64,000 bases of DNA, taken from positions 496,001 through 560,000 of the forward strand of contig CAWHCD010000004.1 in assembly GCA_963828015.1 (NCBI GenBank), given 5' to 3'. A model generated the notes under the pieces. The model had not been told where the DNA came from and ran no database searches. It saw only the letters and a program-made list of their open reading frames with translations. Below, in pieces: positions 34,374-43,973 of the stretch. The translations under genes were made by a program, and so were the position numbers. Source of the DNA: CAVPUA01 sp963828015 (GTDB lineage Bacteria > Actinomycetota > Actinomycetes > Mycobacteriales > Jatrophihabitantaceae). The number at the start of each line of letters is the position of its first letter. Position 1 is the first letter of the stretch.

Positions 34374-35510
34374 ATGGCCTCCTTACCCCTTCCCGGTCCG
34401 GTGAACAGTGGCGCGGCATCACCCCTACGGCTCGTCGCGCCGATCCACTCCGAAATGCCTTCGCCGCTTCAACTGCTGCGCCCGGACGGAACGCCGAACG
34501 AGGAGTCCGCGCTCGCCCTGGACGTCACACCGGAACTGGTCCGCGGCCTCTATCGCGACATGGTGCTGGCCCGTCGTCTCGATGAGGAGGCCCAGCACTT
34601 GCAGCGTCAGGGCGAGCTGGGGCTGTGGCTCTCGCTCCGCGGGCAGGAGGCGGCTCAGGTCGGCTCGGTCCGGGGCTTGCGGGACACCGATTGGATCTTC
34701 CCGTCCTACCGCGAACATGCGGTCGGCCTGGTTCGAGGCGTGACGCCGGCCCAACTGCTGACCCAATGGCGCGGATGTAGCCACGGCGGTTGGACGCCGG
34801 CCGAGCACCGGATGCACATCTACGACCTGGTGCTGGCCACCCAGACATTGCACGCCACCGGTTACGCCATGGGCATCAGGGCCGAGCGCAGCGACGAGGT
34901 CGTGCTCACCTACCTCGGCGACGGCGCGACCAGCCAGGGCGACGCGAACGAGGCCTTCAACTGGTCCGCGACAGTGCACGCGCCGGTGGTGTTCTTCTGC
35001 CAGAACAACCAGTGGGCCATCTCGACCCCGAGCACGTCCCAGACCGCCACCCCGCTGCACCACCGCGCGACCGGATTCGGACTGGACGCGGTCTACGTCG
35101 ACGGCAATGACGTGCTCGCCGTACTGGCCGCCACCCGGGCCGTCGTCGAGCGGGTCCGCTCCGGCGGTGCACCTGGGTTCATCGAAGCCCTGACCTACCG
35201 GATGAACGGCCACAGCACCTCCGACGATCCGCGGCGCTACCGGCCCGACGGCGAGAACGAGCAGTGGGAACGCCGCGACCCGCTGGCCCGCGTGCTGAAA
35301 CTGCTGCAGCGCCGCGAATGGGCCGACGACCGGTGGCTCGGCGAGTTGCAGGCCGAGTCCGACCAGATCGCCGCCGACACCCGCGCGGCCTGCCTCAGCC
35401 TGCCGGCCCCGCGCCTGGAAGACACCTTCCGGCACACGCTCGCGGTCGAGACCGCCTCCCTGGCCGCCGAGCGCGAATCCTTCAGTGCTTACCGCGAGTC
35501 GTTCGCGTGA
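34374..35510 (+). CDS. bkdA: Branched-chain 2-oxoacid (or pyruvate) dehydrogenase E1 alpha
   Basis: Thiamine-diphosphate enzyme subunit of about 378 residues. The ThDP-binding motif runs from GDGATSQGDANEAFNWS to FFCQNN, and other signatures are LRGQEAAQVGSVRGL, FPSYREHAVGL and YRMNGHSTSDDPRRYR with the phosphorylation-loop-like HSTSDD. I use the ATG at 34374 behind GAGAGGG; a GTG at 34368 is also in frame. It starts an operon with E1 beta and E2. The E1a/E1b split form, with Lrp divergent, favours the branched-chain enzyme. Confidence 0.92.
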   Translation: MASLPLPGPVNSGAASPLRLVAPIHSEMPSPLQLLRPDGTPNEESALALDVTPELVRGLYRDMVLARRLDEEAQHLQRQGELGLWLSLRGQEAAQVGSVRGLRDTDWIFPSYREHAVGLVRGVTPAQLLTQWRGCSHGGWTPAEHRMHIYDLVLATQTLHATGYAMGIRAERSDEVVLTYLGDGATSQGDANEAFNWSATVHAPVVFFCQNNQWAISTPSTSQTATPLHHRATGFGLDAVYVDGNDVLAVLAATRAVVERVRSGGAPGFIEALTYRMNGHSTSDDPRRYRPDGENEQWERRDPLARVLKLLQRREWADDRWLGELQAESDQIAADTRAACLSLPAPRLEDTFRHTLAVETASLAAERESFSAYRESFA

Positions 35511-36509
35511 CGGCAGTTGTGCCGGTTACTCGCACCTCGCTCGGCAAGGCCCTGAACGCCGGGATGCGCCAGGCCATGCTCGACGATCCCAAGGTCGTGC
35601 TGATCGGGGAGGACATCGGGGCATTGGGTGGCGTCTTCCGCGTCACCGACGGACTGCTGGCCGAGTTCGGCCCGGAACGAGTGATCAATAGTCCGCTGGC
35701 CGAGTCGGCCATCGTCGGCACGGCGATCGGGCTGGCCCTACGAGGATTCCGGCCGGTGTGCGAGATCCAATTCGACGGCTTCGTCTACCCGGCCTTCGAC
35801 CAGATCGTCAGTCAGCTGGCCAAGATGCGCGCGCGCACCAACGGGACCGTCTCCGTCCCGGTCACGATCCGGATTCCGGTCGGCGGCGGCATCGGAGCGG
35901 TCGAGCACCACAGCGAGTCCAACGAGGCGTACTTCTGTCACACCGCCGGGCTGCGTGTGGTCGCCTGCGCCAATCCGGCCGATGCCCACACCATGATTCA
36001 GCAGGCCATCGCCTGCGAGGACCCGGTCATCTTCTACGAACCGAAGCGGCGTTACTGGGACACCGACGAAATCCTGCTCGGGCCGCCCGACGACGCCAGC
36101 CTGCCGCTGGACCGCGCCCGGGTGGTCCGCGAGGGTACCGACGTCACCGTGATTGCCTACGGACCGACCGTGCGGACCGCGCTCGACACGGCCACGGTCG
36201 CCGCGCAGGAGGGGCGCTCGCTGGAAGTGATCGATCTGCGCTCCCTCTCGCCGCTCGACCTGCCCACGCTCGATCGCGTCGGTGGCCAAGACCGGGCGGG
36301 CGGTCGTCGTGCACGAGGCGCCGACCTTTGTCGGGCTGGGGGCCGAAATCGCGGCGTCGCTGACCGAGCGGTGCTTCGGTGTACTGGAGGCACCGGTCCT
36401 GCGGGTCGGCGGCTACAACATTCCGTACCCGCCTTCGCGGGCCGAAGACCTCTACCTACCCGAGATCGATCGCATCCTCGACGCGGTCGACCGAGTGCTT
36501 CCCCGCTGA
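35507..36509 (+). CDS. bkdB: Branched-chain 2-oxoacid dehydrogenase E1 beta, one frameshift near 36270
   Basis: Partner of E1 alpha; its GTG start overlaps the E1 alpha stop (GTGA). The first frame covers residues 1 to about 255 (LIGEDIGALGGVFRVTDGL, GFRPVCEIQFDGFVYPAFDQ, RIPVGGGIGAVEHHSESNEA, EPKRRYW). It breaks in TLDRVGG, where removing one C near 36270 restores TLDASVAKTGRAVVVHEAPT. The rest (EIAASLTERCFGVLEAPV, VGGYNIPYP) continues in the second frame to 36509. The repaired length is about 333 residues, normal for the family. A consensus error is the simplest explanation. Confidence 0.88.
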
Positions 36510-36524
36510 CGGCAAAGGACACTC

Positions 36525-37778
36525 ATGCAGCAACAGTTCGCGATGCCAGATGTGGGCGAGGGCCTGACCGAGGCTGAGATCGTCGGCTGGCGGGTCGCCG
36601 TCGGTGACACCGTCACGCTCAACCAGACGCTGGTCGAGGTCGAGACGGCCAAGGCGGTCGTCGAGTTGCCCAGCCCGTACGCCGGCGTGATCACCGCGTT
36701 GCACTACGCGGCCGGCGACGTGGTCGCGGTCGGCGCCGACATCATCACGATCGAGGACGGCGTCGACGTGGCCCAACCGCCGGCCCAGACCGCGCCGGCC
36801 CAGACCGCGCCGGCCCGTGAGGCCGTGCTGGTCGGGTATGGCGTCTCACATGCGGCGGTGGTGCGCCGGGCGCGCAAGCCCGGCTGGGTCCCGCCGGCCG
36901 ACAGCTGGACGCTCGAGCCGTCCGCGGGCGGGCAGCCGTACGCCAAGCCGCCCGTTCGCCAACTGGCCCGCCGGCTCGGCGTCGACCTCAGTCTCATCGC
37001 CCCGACCGGCGCGCAGGGTGAGGTCACCCGCGATGACGTCACCAGCGCCGCGACCCGCCCGGCCGGCCCCTCGAGCCCGCCGGCCGAGACGCGCGTCGCG
37101 GTCAAGGGGGTGCGCAAGCACATCGCCGAAGCGATGGTGAAGAGCGCGTTCACCGCCCCGCACGTCACCGAGTGGGTATCGGTGGACGTCACCCGGTCCC
37201 TGAAGCTCATCGAACGCCTCAAGAACGACCGCGCCTGGGCCGGCGTCCGGATCACCCCGCTCACGTTGCTGGCCCGCGCGGTCGCCATCGCGGTGTCGCA
37301 TCGGCCCGAGATCAACGCCCGATGGGACAGCGACTCGAACGAGATCGTGCAGTATCGGGACCTCAATCTGGGGATCGCCGTGGCCAGCCCGCGCGGCCTG
37401 ATCGTGCCCAACATCGCGGCCGCCCAGAACCTGTCCTTCCGGGAGCTAGCCGTGGCGATGGCCGATCTGGTCGAGACGGCGCGGGCCAACCGCACCAGCC
37501 CCGAGCGCATGCAGGGCGGCACATTCACCCTTACCAACGTGGGCGTGTTCGGCGTGGACGGTGCCACCCCCATTCTCAATCCGGGTGAGTCCGCCATCCT
37601 CGCGTTCGGCCGAACCCGAGAACTGCCCTGGAACCACAAGGGCAAAATCCGGCTTCGATCGGTCAGCACGCTGTCGCTATCCTTCGACCACCGGCTGGTC
37701 GACGGCAAGCTCGGGTCTTCCGTACTGGCCGATATCGCCGGCCTGATGGAGCGACCAGCGCTCGCCCTGATCGCGTGA
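36525..37778 (+). CDS. bkdC: Dihydrolipoamide acyltransferase E2
   Basis: A 417-residue core enzyme of the complex. Residues 1-78 are one lipoyl domain with the lipoylated Lys43 in VETAKAVVELPS. A Pro/Ala linker and a peripheral-subunit-binding domain (VRQLARRLGVDLSLIAPTGA) follow at about 140-180. The catalytic domain ends with LSLSFDHRLVDGKLG, which has the active-site His and Asp. No E3 (lipoamide dehydrogenase) is encoded nearby, so the complex must share one from elsewhere. Confidence 0.94.
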   Translation: MQQQFAMPDVGEGLTEAEIVGWRVAVGDTVTLNQTLVEVETAKAVVELPSPYAGVITALHYAAGDVVAVGADIITIEDGVDVAQPPAQTAPAQTAPAREAVLVGYGVSHAAVVRRARKPGWVPPADSWTLEPSAGGQPYAKPPVRQLARRLGVDLSLIAPTGAQGEVTRDDVTSAATRPAGPSSPPAETRVAVKGVRKHIAEAMVKSAFTAPHVTEWVSVDVTRSLKLIERLKNDRAWAGVRITPLTLLARAVAIAVSHRPEINARWDSDSNEIVQYRDLNLGIAVASPRGLIVPNIAAAQNLSFRELAVAMADLVETARANRTSPERMQGGTFTLTNVGVFGVDGATPILNPGESAILAFGRTRELPWNHKGKIRLRSVSTLSLSFDHRLVDGKLGSSVLADIAGLMERPALALIA

Positions 37779-37806
37779 CCGGGACCCGACGGCAAGGAGC
37801 ACAGCA

Positions 37807-39246
37807 ATGAGCGCAGCTACCGACACGCTGACCGCATCGTTCATCGGTGGGCAGACCGTCGACTCCCCCGAGGGCTACGACAACATCGACCCGTCGACCG
37901 GACTGAGCCTGGGCCGGGTGGCGCGCGCGGGTGCCGACGAGGTCGATCGGGCGGTCACTGCGGCCCAGCGCGCGTTCCTCGACTGGCGCAAGACCTCACC
38001 GGAATCGCGCGCCGACTGGTTGTGCGACTTCGCGGACCTACTCGACCGCGAACGCGAGACGCTGGCCCGGTTGGAGAGCGAGGACACCGGAAAGCCGCTG
38101 ACCCAGGCCCGCACCGACGCGCGCATCTGTGCGCGCTACTTCCGCTTCTACGGTCGGGCCATCGAGTCCTACTACGGGGTGTCGATCCCGGTGCGCTCGG
38201 ATCTGCATGTCTATACCCGGCGCGAACCGCTGGGGGTCACCGGGCACATCGTGGCCTGGAACTATCCGATGCAGCTCTTCTCCCGCGTGGTCGCGACGGC
38301 GATCGCCACGGGCAACTGTTCAGTGGTCAAGCCAGCCGATGAGACGCCCCGCACGGCCATCCACATCGCCCAGCTGGCCGAGCAGGCCGGCCTGCCCGCC
38401 GGAGTGCTCAACGTGGTCACCGGCCTCGGCCCGGAGTCAGGTGCGGCCCTGTCGGCCCACCCCGGCGTGGCGCACATCGGCTTCGTGGGCTCGACCCAGA
38501 TCGGCAGCCTGGTCGCCCACGCCGCCGCTGATCGGGTGGTTCCGGTGCTGCTCGAGCTCGGGGGCAAGTCGGCCAACGTCGTCTTCGCCGATGCCGATCT
38601 GGACAAGGCCAGCGTGACCATCGCGTCCTCGATCCTGCAGAACGCCGGCCAGACCTGCTCGGCCGGGTCGCGGCTGCTCGTCCACGAGAGCATCCACGAC
38701 GAGGTGGTCGACCGGCTCATCCAGCGCTTCGCCAAGGTCTCGATCGGGCGCGGGCTCGACGACCCTGACCTCGGCCCGCTGGTTTCGCGCAAGCAGCAGG
38801 ACCGCGTGCGCAGCTTCGTCGAGGGCAACGACTCGGGCGAGATCGTCCACGGCGGGACCATCGCTGAGCCCGACGGGATGACGGGCGGTGCCTACTTCAC
38901 CCCGACCTTGATCGACGGGGTCGACCCGACCGCTCGGATCGCTCAGGAGGAGATCTTCGGCCCGGTGATGACGGTGGGGACCTTTGCCGATGAGCAGGAG
39001 GCGGTCGCGATCGCCAACGGCACCGACTACGCGCTGATCGGCGCGGTGTGGACGAAGGACCTCAGTCGCGCGCACCGGGTCGCCGCCGAGATCGAGGCCG
39101 GGCAGATCTACGTCAACGGTTATGGGGCCGGCGGCGGGGTCGAGCTGCCGTTCGGCGGGTTCCGTAAGTCCGGCTACGGCCGCGAGAAGGGCGTCGAGGC
39201 CTTGGATGCCTACACCGCCACCAAGACAGTCATCGTCGCGCTCTGA
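37807..39246 (+). CDS. NAD(P)-dependent aldehyde dehydrogenase
   Basis: A 479-residue aldehyde dehydrogenase with a strong AAGGAG ribosome site. The catalytic Cys is in NAGQTCSAGSRLLV, the general base Glu in VLLELGGKSANVVF, and the cofactor segment is GHIVAWNYPMQLF. The C-terminal LPFGGFRKSGYGREKG is typical of betaine-aldehyde/medium-chain members. It sits 28 bases after bkdC and 35 before the BVMO, in the same direction. Linked to the BVMO, it could oxidise aldehydes formed after ester cleavage. Confidence 0.92.
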   Translation: MSAATDTLTASFIGGQTVDSPEGYDNIDPSTGLSLGRVARAGADEVDRAVTAAQRAFLDWRKTSPESRADWLCDFADLLDRERETLARLESEDTGKPLTQARTDARICARYFRFYGRAIESYYGVSIPVRSDLHVYTRREPLGVTGHIVAWNYPMQLFSRVVATAIATGNCSVVKPADETPRTAIHIAQLAEQAGLPAGVLNVVTGLGPESGAALSAHPGVAHIGFVGSTQIGSLVAHAAADRVVPVLLELGGKSANVVFADADLDKASVTIASSILQNAGQTCSAGSRLLVHESIHDEVVDRLIQRFAKVSIGRGLDDPDLGPLVSRKQQDRVRSFVEGNDSGEIVHGGTIAEPDGMTGGAYFTPTLIDGVDPTARIAQEEIFGPVMTVGTFADEQEAVAIANGTDYALIGAVWTKDLSRAHRVAAEIEAGQIYVNGYGAGGGVELPFGGFRKSGYGREKGVEALDAYTATKTVIVAL

Positions 39247-39281
39247 GTTCGACGTCCACTCCATCGGTTGAGAAGGAAGAC

Positions 39282-40919
39282 ATGACGACAAGCCAAAACA
39301 CCCCGCCGGCCCGCGTTGATGTGGTGATCGTGGGTGCCGGCATTTTGGGCATCCATTCCTTGTATGAGTTGACCCGGGCTGGGTTCTCGGTTGCGTTGTT
39401 CGAGCGTGGCGGTGGGGTGGGTGGTGCGTGGTTCTGGAATCGGTATCCGCAGGCGCGGTTCGATTCGGAGTCGTATACGTATGCGTATTTGTTCGATAAG
39501 GACTTGTTCGATGAGTGGGAGTGGTCGGAGCATTTCGCTGGGCAGCCGGAGATCGAGCGGTATATGAATCATGTGGTTGACCGTTTCGATCTGCGTCGGC
39601 ACATCAACTTCAACGCGCGGGTGACCGACGCGATCTGGGATGAGGACAGCGAGACGTGGACGGTCACGTCGGAGAGCGGCATCACCGTCGAGTCGCGGTT
39701 CTTCATTCCGTCGACGGGGGTGTTGTCGGTTCCTTATATCCCGGAGGTGGCGGGGCAGGACACGTTCCAGGGGATCTCGACGCATACGGGGACGTGGCCG
39801 AGCGAGCCGATCGATTTCACCGGGAAGCGGGTGGCGGTGATCGGGACCGGGGCCAGTGGGGCGCAGTTGATCCCGGCGGTCGCGCCGGTGGTGGCGTCGA
39901 TGACGGTGTATCAGCGGGGTGCGAACTGGTGCACGCCGTTGAACAACGGGCCGATCACGGCTGAGGAGCAGGCGCAGTTGCGGGCCAACTACGAGTCGTT
40001 CCGGGAGACGGTGTTGAACTCCCAGACCGGGTTCCTGCACCAGCCCTCGGGGCGTAAGGGTGTCGATGAGACCCCCGAACAGCGGCAGGCCCATTTCGAG
40101 AAGATGTGGACCACGCCCGGGTTCGGGAAGCTGATCCAGAACTACTCCGACTTCACCCTCGACCCGGTCATCAACCAGGAATGGACCGATTTCGTGGCCG
40201 GCAAGATCCGCGCGCGGGTCAATGATCCGGTCACGGCCGAGAAGCTGATCCCCAAGGACCACCGCTTCGGCGGTAAGCGGCCCCCGATGGAGACGAACTA
40301 CTACGAGGCCTACAACCAGGACAACGTCGAACTGATCGACCTGCACGAGTTCGCGATGGTCTCGGTGGATGAGACCGGCATCAACACCGCCGACGGGATC
40401 CACCGCGACTTCGACATCATCGTCTGGGCCACCGGCTTCGACTTCGGCACCGGCGCCCTACGCCGCATCAACATCCGCGGACGCAACGGGGAGAAACTGG
40501 CCGAACGCTGGTCGCACGGACCGCTCACCTTCACCGGCACCATGACCCGCGGGTTCCCGAACATGTTCTTCCCCGGCGGCCCCCACGGCACCGGCGGCAA
40601 CAACCCGCGCTACGGCGGCGACCAGGTCGAGTTCACCCGCGACACCATCCTCTGGATGCGCGAAACCGGCCACACCACCATCGAGATCACCCAGGAGATG
40701 GAAGACCAGTGGATGGACATGGTCAACCGCTTCGCCGTCTACACCGGCTTCGTCGACGAATCGTTCTTCATGGGCGGCAACATCCCCGGCAAACCCAAGG
40801 CAATCCTGCAGAACCCCGGCGGCCGCGACCAGATGATGACCTTCTTCGCCCAAGCCAACGACAACGACCACCAAGGCTTCGAGATCGACCACAAGGTGGC
40901 CGAGCGAAGTTCGGTCTAG
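39282..40919 (+). CDS. Baeyer-Villiger monooxygenase (FAD, NADPH)
   Basis: A 545-residue flavoprotein. The FAD site is VVIVGAGILGIHSLYELTRA, the NADPH site is VAVIGTGASGAQLIPAVAPV, and between them is the BVMO fingerprint FQGISTHTGTWP (FxGxxxHxxxWP). RYPQARFDSESYTYAY is also typical of the cyclohexanone/phenylacetone-type group. It converts ketones to esters or lactones with O2. Codon usage is split: Tyr is coded by TAT up to about 39,930 and by TAC afterwards, with a parallel change at other codons, so the 5' part looks to have another origin or history. Confidence 0.93.
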   Translation: MTTSQNTPPARVDVVIVGAGILGIHSLYELTRAGFSVALFERGGGVGGAWFWNRYPQARFDSESYTYAYLFDKDLFDEWEWSEHFAGQPEIERYMNHVVDRFDLRRHINFNARVTDAIWDEDSETWTVTSESGITVESRFFIPSTGVLSVPYIPEVAGQDTFQGISTHTGTWPSEPIDFTGKRVAVIGTGASGAQLIPAVAPVVASMTVYQRGANWCTPLNNGPITAEEQAQLRANYESFRETVLNSQTGFLHQPSGRKGVDETPEQRQAHFEKMWTTPGFGKLIQNYSDFTLDPVINQEWTDFVAGKIRARVNDPVTAEKLIPKDHRFGGKRPPMETNYYEAYNQDNVELIDLHEFAMVSVDETGINTADGIHRDFDIIVWATGFDFGTGALRRINIRGRNGEKLAERWSHGPLTFTGTMTRGFPNMFFPGGPHGTGGNNPRYGGDQVEFTRDTILWMRETGHTTIEITQEMEDQWMDMVNRFAVYTGFVDESFFMGGNIPGKPKAILQNPGGRDQMMTFFAQANDNDHQGFEIDHKVAERSSV

Positions 40920-40925
40920 CGCGGC

Positions 40926-42524
40926 TCAGCTCGGCGTCGGCCCGCGCACGCCGCGGACCGTCGCCGAGGGGAACATGCCGGCCTTGGCCGTACCGGTGGC
41001 CGAGTCGCCGTCGAACGTCAGGGTCATGGTGGCCTTGGCCCGGATCGGTTTGGTCACCGGCGTCGTCCAGGTCAGGACGTTGCCGGCGAGTACGACGTCG
41101 TTCATGGGCGACTCGCCCTCGAGGTCGTTACGACTCACGCCGCGCACGCCCGTCTCGTCCTGAACCAGGTCGAGCTCGACGGTCTGTTCGCCGATCGGGG
41201 TAGCGATGGTCAGGGTCCAGAGGCCGCTCAGTCCGGTGATCGCGGGCGCGGCGGCGGGAGTCGACGCGGGCGCCGGGGAGCGGCGCAGCAAGGAGCGCAG
41301 GCTCCGACGGGGTGCGCGCCGCGGTGAACGGTCGAGGATGATCGGCAGCGTCTCGAAGCCCCGAACGGTCGAGGTGGGCGCGAGTCGGGCCGCGTCCAGG
41401 TCGACGTCCCACACCGGGAAGCGGGCGATGAACTCCTCCATCGCGACCCGCGCCTCGAGCCGGGCCAGCGCGGCGCCGAGGCAGAAGTGCAGACCACGGC
41501 CGAAGGTCAGGTGCTCGACGTCGGCCCGGTGAATGTCGTACTGATCGGCATTGGCGTAGCGCCGCTCGTCACGGTTGGCCGCGCCCAGCATGGCCATCAT
41601 GACGCTGCCGGCGGGCACCGTGGTGCCGTGCACCTCGACGTCGCGGGCCACCGACCGGCACATGAACGGGCCGGCCGGTTCGAGGCGCAGCACCTCTTCG
41701 ATCGCGTTCGGAATCAACCCGGGGTCGGCCACCAGCTCGCGGCGCTGGTCGGGGACCTCGGCCCACATCTTGGCCGCCCAGCCGATCAGTCGCCCGGTGG
41801 TCTCGTTTCCGGCTCCGGCGATGACGGTGATGTAGGTGCAGACTTCGTCCTTGGTCAGCGTGCGCTGTGTGCCGTCCACGTCGGTGAAGGGCGCGGTCAG
41901 CAACCGGCTCATCATGTCGTCGGACAGGTTGCGGCTGCGCCACTCGACGAAGTGCATGAACGTGTCCGTGTCGACGAGGACCTGGCTGCCGTCCATGCCG
42001 GCACCGGACTCGGTGCGAAGCGCGGCGTCGATGGTGTCGCGCACGGCCGCCTGCTCGGACTCCGGGATGCCGAGCAGCATGCCGATCGCCCGCATCGGCA
42101 CGTGGGCCGAGAGCTCAGTGATGATGTCGAACTGCGGCTCGCCCACCAGTGGGTCAAGGGACTCGCGGCAGAACTCGCGGATCTTCGGCTCGAGCTCGGC
42201 GACCCGGCGCGGGGTGAACAGGGTCGACAGCATCTTGCGGTGCCCGGTGTGCACCGGCGGGTCCTCGAAGATCAGCACGGCCGACGGCATCTCCATGCCG
42301 GAGCGGATGATCTCGAGGATGTTGCCCTTCGCGCTGCTGTAGGTCTGGTGGTCCTGCAGGACGCCAAGGACGTCGTCCCACCGCGAGACCGCGTAGAAGT
42401 CGAGCTCCTCGTTGCGGTAGAGGGGCGCCTCGTCGCGCATCCGCTTGAACAGCGGGTAGGGGTCGACGGCCAGGGACTGGTCGTAGGGATCGAAGCGCAG
42501 ACCCTGCTCGGTGGACGCGGTCAC
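40926..42524 (-). CDS. Cytochrome P450 with C-terminal beta-rich fusion domain
   Basis: A 532-residue protein. Residues 1 to about 408 are a normal soluble bacterial P450: I-helix VIAGAGNETTGRLIGW, ExxR in EEVLRLEP, and haem loop FGRGLHFCLGAALARLEA with the Cys ligand. An Arg/Pro/Ala-rich linker follows, then about 104 further residues (nucleotides 40929-41240) with a repeated beta pattern (GLWTLTIATPIGEQTVELDL, VLAGNVLTWTTPVTKP, GTAKAGMFPSATVRGVRG) that resembles small lipocalin-like barrels. Such a fusion is not a standard P450 layout. It is divergent from a second P450. The substrate is unknown. Confidence 0.9.
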   Translation of the reverse strand: MTASTEQGLRFDPYDQSLAVDPYPLFKRMRDEAPLYRNEELDFYAVSRWDDVLGVLQDHQTYSSAKGNILEIIRSGMEMPSAVLIFEDPPVHTGHRKMLSTLFTPRRVAELEPKIREFCRESLDPLVGEPQFDIITELSAHVPMRAIGMLLGIPESEQAAVRDTIDAALRTESGAGMDGSQVLVDTDTFMHFVEWRSRNLSDDMMSRLLTAPFTDVDGTQRTLTKDEVCTYITVIAGAGNETTGRLIGWAAKMWAEVPDQRRELVADPGLIPNAIEEVLRLEPAGPFMCRSVARDVEVHGTTVPAGSVMMAMLGAANRDERRYANADQYDIHRADVEHLTFGRGLHFCLGAALARLEARVAMEEFIARFPVWDVDLDAARLAPTSTVRGFETLPIILDRSPRRAPRRSLRSLLRRSPAPASTPAAAPAITGLSGLWTLTIATPIGEQTVELDLVQDETGVRGVSRNDLEGESPMNDVVLAGNVLTWTTPVTKPIRAKATMTLTFDGDSATGTAKAGMFPSATVRGVRGPTPS

Positions 42525-42553
42525 GGGCTCTCCTGGATGCTAAGCGGTAGCCC

Positions 42554-42567
42554 AGCATACCGATGCT
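42554..42567. promoter_or_regulatory. Short inverted repeat between the divergent P450 genes
   Basis: AGCAT-ACCG-ATGCT, perfect 5-bp arms, in the 77-base divergent gap. It could be a shared operator; the arms are short enough to arise by chance. Confidence 0.25.
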
Positions 42568-42601
42568 CGACATGTCCGGGCGCATCGGGAAGATTGTCCC
42601 C

Positions 42602-43964
42602 ATGAGCATCGACAACCTCGAGAACGAGGCGCCGCAAGACGCTGCGCGCCGAGATGGTCGGCGTTACCACTTCGACCGGCACACGCCGCAGTATCGGGGT
42701 GAGTTCGAACAGATCACCCAGGAGATGCAGGGCCAGTGCCCGGTCGCTTGGTCGGACTCCTATGGCGGGCATTGGGTGATCAGCGGCCACCAGGAGGTCT
42801 TCGACCTGGCCCGTCGCGCCGATCTGCTCTCCAACGAGCTGGATCTGACCGGGGAGCGGCCGGCCTACAAGGGCATCAGCATGCCGCCGTCCGGGCGCCA
42901 GTTCCGCATCGGTTTTCTCGAGATGGACCCGCCCGGGCAGCGCCACTACCGCCAGGCCCTCAATCCCTATCTGTCGCCGGCCGCAGTGGCGCGCTGGACG
43001 CCGTTCGTAGACGAGGTCGTCCGGGCCAGCCTGGACGCGAAGATCGAGAGCGGCACGATCGACTTCGTCGACGATCTGGCCAACATCGTCCCGGCCGTAC
43101 TGACCCTGGCCATGATGGGCCTGCCGCTGGCCGACTGGTCGTTCTACTGCGAACCGACCCACGCGATCGTGTCCACGCCGCCCGGAACGCCGGAGATGGC
43201 CAAGGTGCTCGAGCAGTCCAAGCAGGTGAACGCCCGCCTCAACGAGGCGACCGCGGGGGATCCGCGAACACCCGCGCGCCGGTCTGATCGACGCGTTGAT
43301 CAACGCCACCATCGACGGCCGCGCTCCGGACGATGCTGAGATCACCGAACAGCTCGCGCTGCTGATCGGCGGTGGTTTCGACACCACGACGGCATTGACC
43401 GCGCACGCCCTGGAGTACCTGTCCATGCACCCCGAGGATCGATCGCGCCTCAGCGCCGAACGCGACACCCTGCTCGACTCGGCGACCGAGGAGTTCCTGC
43501 GCTTCTACACACCGGCCCCCGGGGACGCCCGCACGCTTACCGAGGACTGCGAGTTCGCCGGGACGACGCTGAAGGAGAACGAACGGCTTTGGCTCTCGTG
43601 GGCCATGGCCAACCGCGACCCGAAGGTGTTCGCCGAACCGAACCGGATCCTGCTGGACCGCACGGGTAACCGGCACACCACCTTCGGGCTGGGCATCCAC
43701 CGCTGCATCGGATCGAACATGGCCCGGATGACGTTCAAGCGCATGCTGCTCGCCGTCCTGGATCGGATGCCTGACTATGTCTGTGATCCCGATCAGGCCG
43801 TGCACTACTCGACCATCGGAGTCATCCAGGGCATGCAACACCTGCCGGCCACGTTCACTCCGGGCAAGCGGCTGGGCCCCGGTCTGGACGAGACCCTGGC
43901 CGCCCTGCAGCAGGCCTGTGACGAGCAGGGGCTGGCGGCCCCCATCACCCGCGGCGGCAGCTGA
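42602..43964 (+). CDS. Cytochrome P450, one frameshift near 43258
   Basis: About 453 residues after repair. The first frame from the ATG at 42602 holds VIPAVLTL-like NIVPAVLTLAMMGLPLADWS and the N-terminal half. It breaks at GCGGGGGATCC near 43258, where removing one G restores ATAGIREHPRAGLIDALIN. The second frame has the I-helix LLIGGGFDTTTALTAHAL, ExxR in EEFLRFYTP and haem loop FGLGIHRCIGSNMARMTF. It is divergent from the fusion P450 across 77 bases. The substrate is unknown. The break is in a homopolymer, which fits a sequencing error. Confidence 0.88.
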
Positions 43965-43973
43965 GCTGCGGCC

